From contig CAYLSO010000199.1 of assembly GCA_964386525.1 (NCBI GenBank), forward strand, positions 1 to 5,235: a DNA stretch of 5,235 nt, read 5' to 3'. How positions within the stretch are numbered: position 1 is the first letter of the stretch; the number at the start of each line of letters is the position of its first letter. Below are positions 1 to 5,235 of this stretch, piece by piece. The DNA comes from CAYLSO01 sp964386525 (GTDB lineage: Bacteria; Eisenbacteria; RBG-16-71-46; DASYSL01). The notes beneath the pieces were generated by a model. It searched no databases, had not been told where the DNA came from, and worked only from the letters and a program-made list of their open reading frames with translations. The position numbers were made by a program, and so were the translations under genes.

Positions 1-20
1 GGCGGCGGCGCGCCGCCGCC
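1..20. repeat. Perfect 20-nt GC palindrome inside the coding sequence
   Basis: The first 20 bases equal their own reverse complement: GGCGGCGGCG followed by CGCCGCCGCC. They encode a Gly-Gly-Gly-Ala-Pro-Pro stretch just before the first visible heme motif. The arms may extend upstream of the window. It could fold in mRNA, but Gly and Pro codons in GC-rich DNA produce such palindromes easily, so no function is claimed. Confidence 0.5.
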
Positions 21-2643
21 GTACAACGCCGCCGCGCTGCGCGCCTCCCCGCACGCCGAGCTGGACTGCACCTCCTGCCACGCCGACCTGGCGGGCCGAG
101 AGATGCCGCACGTCGCCAAGCTCAAGCCGGTGGCCTGCGGCAACTGCCACAGCGACCAGGAGAACCAGTTCGTCGAGAGCTTGCACGGCCGCGCCGCGGC
201 GCGCGGCGAGAAACTGGCGCCCGGCTGCAAGACCTGCCACGGCGCGCACGAGATCCTGCGGCCCAAGGACTTCCGCGCCCCCACCAACACCGTCAACGTG
301 CCGCTGCTCTGCGGGCGCTGCCACCACGAGGGGTCGCCGGTCCAGATCATCTACCACATCCCGCAGGACAGCATCCTGCAGAACTACTCCGAGTCCATCC
401 ACGGCGAGGGGCTTTACAAGAAGGGCCTGCTGACCACGGCCGTCTGCACCAGCTGCCACACGGCCCACCACATCCTGCCGCACACCGACCCGCGCTCGAG
501 CATCGCCCAGCAGAACGTCGCCAAGACGTGCACGCAGTGCCACGCCCGCATCGAGGCCGTGCACCGCAAGGTGATCCGCGGCGAGCTGTGGGAGAAGTCG
601 CCTGAGGCCATCCCGGTATGCGTCGAGTGCCACTCGCCGCACCGCGCCCGGCGCGTCTTCTACACGCAGGGCATGGCCGACCGCGACTGCCTCTCCTGCC
701 ACGCCCAGCCGGGAGTCAAGGCCAGCACCGACGGCCGCCCCCTGCACGTCGACGCCGCCCAGGCGGCGGGCTCGCGGCACGCCAAGATCGCGTGCGTGCA
801 GTGCCACACCAACGGCTCGCCCTCCGAGGTGCGGCCCTGCCGCACCATGACCGGGAAGGTGGACTGCTCGATCTGCCACGCCGAGGTGGTGGCCACCTAC
901 CAGGCGAGCACGCACGGCCAGCTGGCCGCCCAGGGCAGCCCCGACGCGCCCACCTGCGGCGAGTGCCACGGCACGCACGGCATCCGTGGGCGGGCGCAGA
1001 CCGACTCGCCGACCTACTCGCAGAACATCCCGATCCTGTGCGGCGGGTGTCACCGCCACGGGGAGAAGGCGGCGGTTCGCTCATCTGACCCCGAGCGCCA
1101 GATCGTCGAAAGCTACGTCGAGAGCATCCACGGCAAGGGACTCCTGGAGAGCGGCCTCACCGTCACCGCCACCTGCGTGGACTGCCACACGGCGCACGGC
1201 GAGCTGCCGCAGGCCGACCCGCGCTCGAGCGTCCACCGCGTCAACGTGGCGGCCACCTGCGCCCAGTGCCACCGCGGCATCTACGACCTGTTCGTCAACA
1301 GCATCCACTCGCCGACCGTCTCCCGGTCGAAGGAGCCGCTGCCGACCTGCGCCGACTGCCACTCCTCGCACACCATCCGGCGGGTGGACAGGGAGGACTT
1401 CCGCTTCACGGTCATGGACCAGTGCGGGCGCTGCCACGGCGAGCTGTCGAAGTCGTACTTCGAGACCTACCACGGCAAGGTCTCGAACCTGCGCGGCGCC
1501 GCCACCGCCAAGTGCCACGACTGCCACGGGGCGCACGACATCCTGCCGGTGTGGAGCCCCAAGTCGCACCTGTCGCGCCAGAACATCGTCAAGACCTGCG
1601 GGCGCTGCCACCCCGGGTCGAACCGGCGCTTCGCCGGCTACCTGACGCACGCCACCCACCACGAGCCGCGCAAGTACCCGGGGCTGTTCTTCGCCTTCTG
1701 GGGGATGACCGCGCTGTTGATCGGCACGCTCTTCGTGGCCGGGCTGCACACGCTGGCCTGGCTGCCCCGCTCGCTGCGCTACCGCGCCGAGCTGAAGCGC
1801 GAGCACGCGCGCGAGTCGGCGTTCCACTACCGCCGCTTCCCGCGCCTCTACAGCGTCCTGCACATCATGGTCATCGTCAGCTTCCTGGGCCTGGCGGTCA
1901 CCGGCATGACCCTGAAGTTCTCGTACAGCGCCTGGGCGTACTGGCTGTCGCGGCTGATGGGCGGCTTCGAGGCGGCTGGCTTCATCCACCGCGTCTGCGC
2001 CGTGCTCACCTTCGCCTACTTCGGCATCCACATCTGGGACCTGCTGCGCCGCAAGTCGGCGGCGCGCCAGTCCTGGCGGGAGTTCATCCTCGGCCGCAAC
2101 GGCATGATGTTCTCGCGCACCGACCTGCGCGAGTTCTGGCAGTCGACCAAGTGGTTCCTGGGCCGCGGCCCGCGCCCCGGATACGGCCGCTGGACCTACT
2201 GGGAGAAGTTCGACTACTTCGCCGTCTTCTGGGGCGTGGCGGTGATCGGCAGCACCGGCCTGGTGCTGTGGTTCCCGACGCTGTTCACGCGCCTACTGCC
2301 CGGCTGGTCGATCAACATCGCGACCATCATCCACAGCGACGAAGCGCTGCTGGCGGTGGCCTTCATCTTCACCGTGCACTTCTTCAACACGCACTTCCGC
2401 CCCGAGAAGTTCCCCATGGACACGGTGATCTTCACCGGCGGCGTGCCGCTCGACGAGTTCAAGAAGGACCGCCCGCGCGAGTACGAGGAGCTGGTGCAGA
2501 GCGGCGAGCTGGAGCGCAACCTGGTGGCTCCGCCGTCGCCGCACGCGCTGCGCGCCTGGCGGATCTTCGGCACGGCGGCGCTCACCATCGGCATCCTGCT
2601 CGTCGGGCTGATCGTGATCGCCGTGGTGTTCGGCTACCGCTAG
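1..2643 (+). CDS. Multiheme c-type cytochrome fused to a cytochrome b-like membrane domain (5' partial)
   Basis: The reading frame is open from the first base to the TAG at 2641-2643 (880 codons, numbered here from nt 1). The true start and signal peptide lie upstream. The ATG at 103 is not the start, because an in-frame CTSCH heme motif precedes it at 67-81. Eighteen CxxCH motifs begin at codons 23, 46, 76, 104, 149, 177, 207, 230, 265, 289, 319, 347, 392, 420, 450, 475, 505 and 533. Six predicted membrane helices follow, near codons 561-583, 617-640, 662-681, 740-760, 775-795 and 855-878. Arg/Lys-rich loops between helices 1-2 and 3-4 put the heme domain and the C-terminus in the periplasm. 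His663/His677 (H-x13-H) and His778/His793 (H-x14-H) match the heme b ligand spacing of cytochrome b/b6. Inferred role: quinone-linked electron transfer between the inner membrane and periplasmic or outer-surface acceptors or donors. Direction and partner cannot be read from sequence. Geobacter CbcL is a comparable c/b fusion, but orthology is not shown. The c/b cytochrome class is secure; the physiological role is not. Confidence 0.93.
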   Translation, partial: GGGAPPPYNAAALRASPHAELDCTSCHADLAGREMPHVAKLKPVACGNCHSDQENQFVESLHGRAAARGEKLAPGCKTCHGAHEILRPKDFRAPTNTVNVPLLCGRCHHEGSPVQIIYHIPQDSILQNYSESIHGEGLYKKGLLTTAVCTSCHTAHHILPHTDPRSSIAQQNVAKTCTQCHARIEAVHRKVIRGELWEKSPEAIPVCVECHSPHRARRVFYTQGMADRDCLSCHAQPGVKASTDGRPLHVDAAQAAGSRHAKIACVQCHTNGSPSEVRPCRTMTGKVDCSICHAEVVATYQASTHGQLAAQGSPDAPTCGECHGTHGIRGRAQTDSPTYSQNIPILCGGCHRHGEKAAVRSSDPERQIVESYVESIHGKGLLESGLTVTATCVDCHTAHGELPQADPRSSVHRVNVAATCAQCHRGIYDLFVNSIHSPTVSRSKEPLPTCADCHSSHTIRRVDREDFRFTVMDQCGRCHGELSKSYFETYHGKVSNLRGAATAKCHDCHGAHDILPVWSPKSHLSRQNIVKTCGRCHPGSNRRFAGYLTHATHHEPRKYPGLFFAFWGMTALLIGTLFVAGLHTLAWLPRSLRYRAELKREHARESAFHYRRFPRLYSVLHIMVIVSFLGLAVTGMTLKFSYSAWAYWLSRLMGGFEAAGFIHRVCAVLTFAYFGIHIWDLLRRKSAARQSWREFILGRNGMMFSRTDLREFWQSTKWFLGRGPRPGYGRWTYWEKFDYFAVFWGVAVIGSTGLVLWFPTLFTRLLPGWSINIATIIHSDEALLAVAFIFTVHFFNTHFRPEKFPMDTVIFTGGVPLDEFKKDRPREYEELVQSGELERNLVAPPSPHALRAWRIFGTAALTIGILLVGLIVIAVVFGYR
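67..792 (+). repeat. Heme-domain repeat, copy 1 (hemes 1-8 of the multiheme cytochrome)
   Basis: This is the first copy of a protein-level tandem repeat. Its CxxCH motifs start at nt 67, 136, 226, 310, 445, 529, 619 and 688. Each of hemes 2-7 has a counterpart exactly 729 nt downstream; heme 1 is offset by 726 and heme 8 by 735. Paired landmarks include a Ser-x-His-Gly motif before hemes 3 and 5, CHTAH after heme 5, and a DPRSS motif between hemes 5 and 6. The boundaries are set from heme motifs and are approximate. The copies are divergent at DNA level, so this is an old duplication rather than a recent one. Confidence 0.85.
793..1422 (+). repeat. Heme-domain repeat, copy 2 (hemes 9-15; heme 16 starts the next partial copy)
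   Basis: This is the second copy of the repeat, with CxxCH motifs starting at 793, 865, 955, 1039, 1174, 1258 and 1348. Heme 16, at 1423, is equivalent to heme 8. Spacings between hemes 10 and 15 are 90, 84, 135, 84 and 90 nt, identical to those between hemes 2 and 7. From heme 13 to heme 14, 21 of 33 residues match copy 1 by my count. The clearest local difference is at 838-840, where Cys replaces the His found at 109-111 in copy 1. Confidence 0.85.
1423..1611 (+). repeat. Partial third copy of the heme repeat (hemes 16-18)
   Basis: Hemes 16, 17 and 18 start at 1423, 1513 and 1597. Their 90-nt and 84-nt spacings equal those of hemes 2-3-4 and 10-11-12. The same landmarks are present: an aromatic-His-Gly motif before the middle heme and CHGAHDIL just after it (CHGAHEIL in copy 1). 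The copy ends after three hemes and runs through a short His-rich linker into the first membrane helix. Confidence 0.8.
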
Positions 2644-2650
2644 GAGAGCG

Positions 2651-2667
2651 GCCGGGCATGGCCCGGC
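2651..2667. repeat. GC-rich inverted repeat between genes 1 and 2
   Basis: GCCGGGC (2651-2657) and GCCCGGC (2661-2667) are perfect reverse complements separated by ATG. They form a 7-bp all-G/C stem with a 3-nt loop, 7 nt after the gene 1 stop codon. No T-tract follows, so it does not look like a standard intrinsic terminator. It could stabilise the 3' end of the cytochrome message or lower read-through into the regulators, or it could be chance in GC-rich DNA. Confidence 0.5.
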
Positions 2668-2678
2668 GCGCCGGAGTC

Positions 2679-2684
2679 GGGAGG
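2679..2684 (+). promoter_or_regulatory. Ribosome binding site of the heme sensor kinase
   Basis: GGGAGG sits 5 nt before the ATG at 2690 and supports that start. The other ATG in the gap (2658-2660, in the hairpin loop) is in a different frame. Confidence 0.7.
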
Positions 2685-2689
2685 CCGCC

Positions 2690-4365
2690 ATGCAGTGGCA
2701 CCGCACCGTCAGCTTCCGGGTGATCGCCGGGTCGCTCGTCCTGTTGCTGCTCTCCTTCGTCCTCTACGCCTACCTGACCATCCGCTTCTACGATGAGCAG
2801 ATGATGGCGCAGGCGCGCGAGGGGGCGCACCGCGTCAGCGACGTGATCGAATCCTCGACGCGCTACAGCATGCTGCTCAACCGCAAGGAGGACGTCTACC
2901 AGTCCATCCGCACCGTCGGCCGCGAGCCGGGCGTCGAGGGCATCCGCATCTACAACAAGAGCGGCGTCATCACCTTCTCCACCGACCCCGCCGAGCGCAA
3001 CACCCTGGTGAACCTCAACGCCGAGGCGTGCTACGGCTGCCACGCCCGCGGCCGGCCGCTCACCGTGCTGCCCATCCCCGGCCGCTCGCGCATCTACCGC
3101 ACCCGGGAGGGCTACCGCGTGCTGGGGGTGATCAACCCCATCCGCAACAGCGCCGAGTGCGCCGCCGCCGGCTGCCACGTGTCGCCGGCCCGGCGCACGG
3201 TGCTCGGCGTGCTCGACGTGCGCATGTCGCTCAAGCCGATCGACGCGGTCATCGCCGCCGCCACGACGCGCATCGTGTGGGGGACGGCGGCGGCCATCCT
3301 GGTCGTGGCGCTGGCCTCCTTCGCCTTCCTGAACGCCACCGTGCGCCGCCCCATCCGCGCCCTGCGCGAGGGCACCCGCCAGATCGGCGCCGGCAACCTC
3401 GAGCACGAGATCGCGGTGCGCTCCGGCGACGACGACCTCGGCGATCTGGCGCGTTCCTTCAACGCCATGACGCAGTCGCTGCGCGCCGCGCAGGAGGAGA
3501 ACCGCAGCTGGGCCGAGAGCCTGGAGGAGCGCGTGCGCCAGAAGAGCGACGAGATCCGGCGCATGCACCAGCAGATCCTGCAGGTGGAGAAGATGGCCTC
3601 GCTGGGCACCCTGGCCGCCACCGTGGCGCACGAGATCAACAACCCGCTCTCCGGCATCCTCACCTACGCGCGCCTCGAGGCCAAGCGCATCCGCCGCGAG
3701 GGCGACAACAGCGAGCTCCTGCAGAAGGTGCTCAAGGACCTCGACCTGATCGTCGCCGAGACGCAGCGCTGCGGGGCCATCGTCAACAACCTGCTGCTGT
3801 TCTCCCGCAAGCAGGTGGGCGAGTTCCACCTGGTAGCGCTGGGCGACGTCGTGGACCGCGCCCACGGCATCGTGGCGCATCATCTGACCATGGCCGACGT
3901 CAAGCTGGAGTCCGGCTGCGAGCCTCCGGGCCTGTCGGTGGTGGGCGACGACGGGCAGCTGCAGCAGGCGCTGGTGGCGCTGTTCGTCAACGCCACCGAG
4001 GCGATGCCCGACGGCGGCACGCTGACCGTCACGGCGCTGCGCGACGCCGCCGCCGGCGAGGTGCGGCTGAGCGTGGCCGACACCGGCATCGGCATCGCGC
4101 CCGAGGACCTGCCGCACGTCTTCGAGCCGTTCTTCACCACCAAGCGGAGCGAGGGCAAGGGCGTCGGTCTCGGCCTCTCGGTGGTCTACGGCATCGTCGA
4201 GCGGCACGGCGCCGCCATCTCGGTGCAGTCGCAGCTGGGGATGGGCACCACCTTCACCATCACCTTCCCGCCGGCCGACCGCGGCCCCAGCCGCGCGGCG
4301 GCGGGGGCGGCGGTCACCGCGGCCACGGCCCGCGGCGACGCCGCGTCCGGCCGAGAGGAAACCGC

Positions 4366-4369
<4 letters not shown>
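2690..4369 (+). CDS. Membrane sensor histidine kinase with a periplasmic heme c-binding domain (NtrC-family partner)
   Basis: This is a complete 559-residue protein starting at an ATG with GGGAGG upstream. Predicted helices at about 8-31 and 195-217 flank a periplasmic sensor of about 160 residues, probably PAS/Cache-like in fold. The sensor contains CYGCH (Cys114, Cys117, His118) and CAAAGCH (Cys157, Cys162, His163), a CxxCH and a CxxxxCH heme c attachment motif. A HAMP linker (about 218-270), a coiled segment (about 270-303) and a HisKA domain follow, with phospho-acceptor His314 in HEINNP. The HATPase domain has Asn434 (N box), DTGIGI at 464-469 (G1), the FEPFFTTK F-box at 478-485, and a GVGLGL G2 box at 491-496. 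The last 30 or so residues are Ala-rich and probably disordered. The kinase should phosphorylate the response regulator encoded next, whose start codon overlaps this stop. The likely signal is periplasmic redox state or a small heme ligand; this is inferred, since the heme motifs are seen but the signal is not. Confidence 0.93.
4353..4358 (+). promoter_or_regulatory. Ribosome binding site of the response regulator
   Basis: GAGAGG inside the last codons of the kinase gene lies 7 nt before the ATG at 4366. It supports translation of the regulator from the overlapping ATGA junction. Confidence 0.6.

Positions 4370-5235
<866 letters not shown>

Noticed and set aside
103..105. ATG at 103 as the start of the cytochrome gene
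   Set aside because: The same frame is open to nt 1 and holds an in-frame CTSCH heme motif at 67-81 aligned with heme 9 of the second repeat. No signal peptide follows this ATG.
67..1611. Regularly spaced repeats as a CRISPR-like or DNA tandem array
   Set aside because: The periodicity is in codons for CxxCH motifs inside one open frame. Nucleotide identity between units is low apart from short stretches.
2658..2660. ATG in the intergenic hairpin as an alternative kinase start
   Set aside because: It is 32 nt from the ATG at 2690, so out of frame with the kinase. The GGGAGG site supports 2690.
2651..2667. Intrinsic terminator after the cytochrome gene
   Set aside because: The stem is only 7 bp and no T-run follows; the downstream bases are GCGCCGGAGTC.
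2696..2710. TGGCAC as a possible sigma-54 -24 element
   Set aside because: The bases where the -12 GC should be (2709-2710) are TC, and the site lies inside the start of the kinase coding sequence.
1266..2723. 485-codon plus-strand open frame overlapping the cytochrome in another frame
   Set aside because: The translation is Arg/Pro/Ala/His-rich and has no domain. The overlapping frame has heme motifs and membrane helices, so this is a high-GC artefact. The frames at 618-1088 and 986-1645 fail for the same reason.
2582..4207. 541-codon open frame on the minus strand opposite the kinase gene
   Set aside because: It is a GC-rich antisense shadow. Its translation is a low-complexity mix rich in Ala, Gly, His, Asp, Val and Leu with no recognisable domain, while the plus strand carries all kinase motifs.

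Overview
The window is about 5.2 kb of GC-rich DNA (strong G/C at third codon positions) with three consecutive plus-strand genes. They appear to form one operon-like block for heme-based electron transfer and its control. Gene 1 (nt 1-2643) is cut at its 5' end by the window, and gene 3 (nt 4366-5235) is cut at its 3' end. Only gene 2 (nt 2690-4369) is complete. Non-coding sequence is limited to a 46-nt gap between genes 1 and 2. I saw no RNA gene, insertion sequence or CRISPR array.

Gene 1 encodes a large multiheme c-type cytochrome fused to a membrane cytochrome b domain. At least 18 CxxCH heme-attachment motifs lie in the N-terminal part. Six predicted membrane helices follow, and two of them carry His-x13-His and His-x14-His pairs of the kind that hold two b hemes in cytochrome b/b6. 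The heme region is internally repetitive: hemes 2-7 and 10-15 recur at exactly 729 nt (243 residues), and below that is a two-heme unit of about 58 residues. The likely role is moving electrons between the membrane quinone pool and periplasmic or extracellular partners, comparable in principle to the Cbc-type inner-membrane cytochromes of Geobacter.

Gene 2 encodes a membrane histidine kinase whose periplasmic sensor carries its own heme c motifs: one CxxCH and one CxxxxCH. HAMP, HisKA and HATPase domains follow. Gene 3 overlaps gene 2 by 4 nt (ATGA) and encodes an NtrC-type response regulator: a receiver domain, then a sigma-54-activating AAA+ domain with Walker A and GAFTGA motifs. Together, genes 2 and 3 look like a redox-sensing (or heme-ligand-sensing) two-component system dedicated to sigma-54 promoters, placed directly behind a respiratory multiheme cytochrome.

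The organism is probably a high-GC Gram-negative bacterium with anaerobic or metal/extracellular electron-transfer metabolism, such as a member of Myxococcota/Desulfobacterota, Acidobacteriota or a related uncultivated phylum. The sequence alone does not settle the phylum. The most notable points are the precise heme-repeat geometry, the fusion of at least 18 hemes c with a b6-like domain, and the pairing with a heme c sensor kinase.
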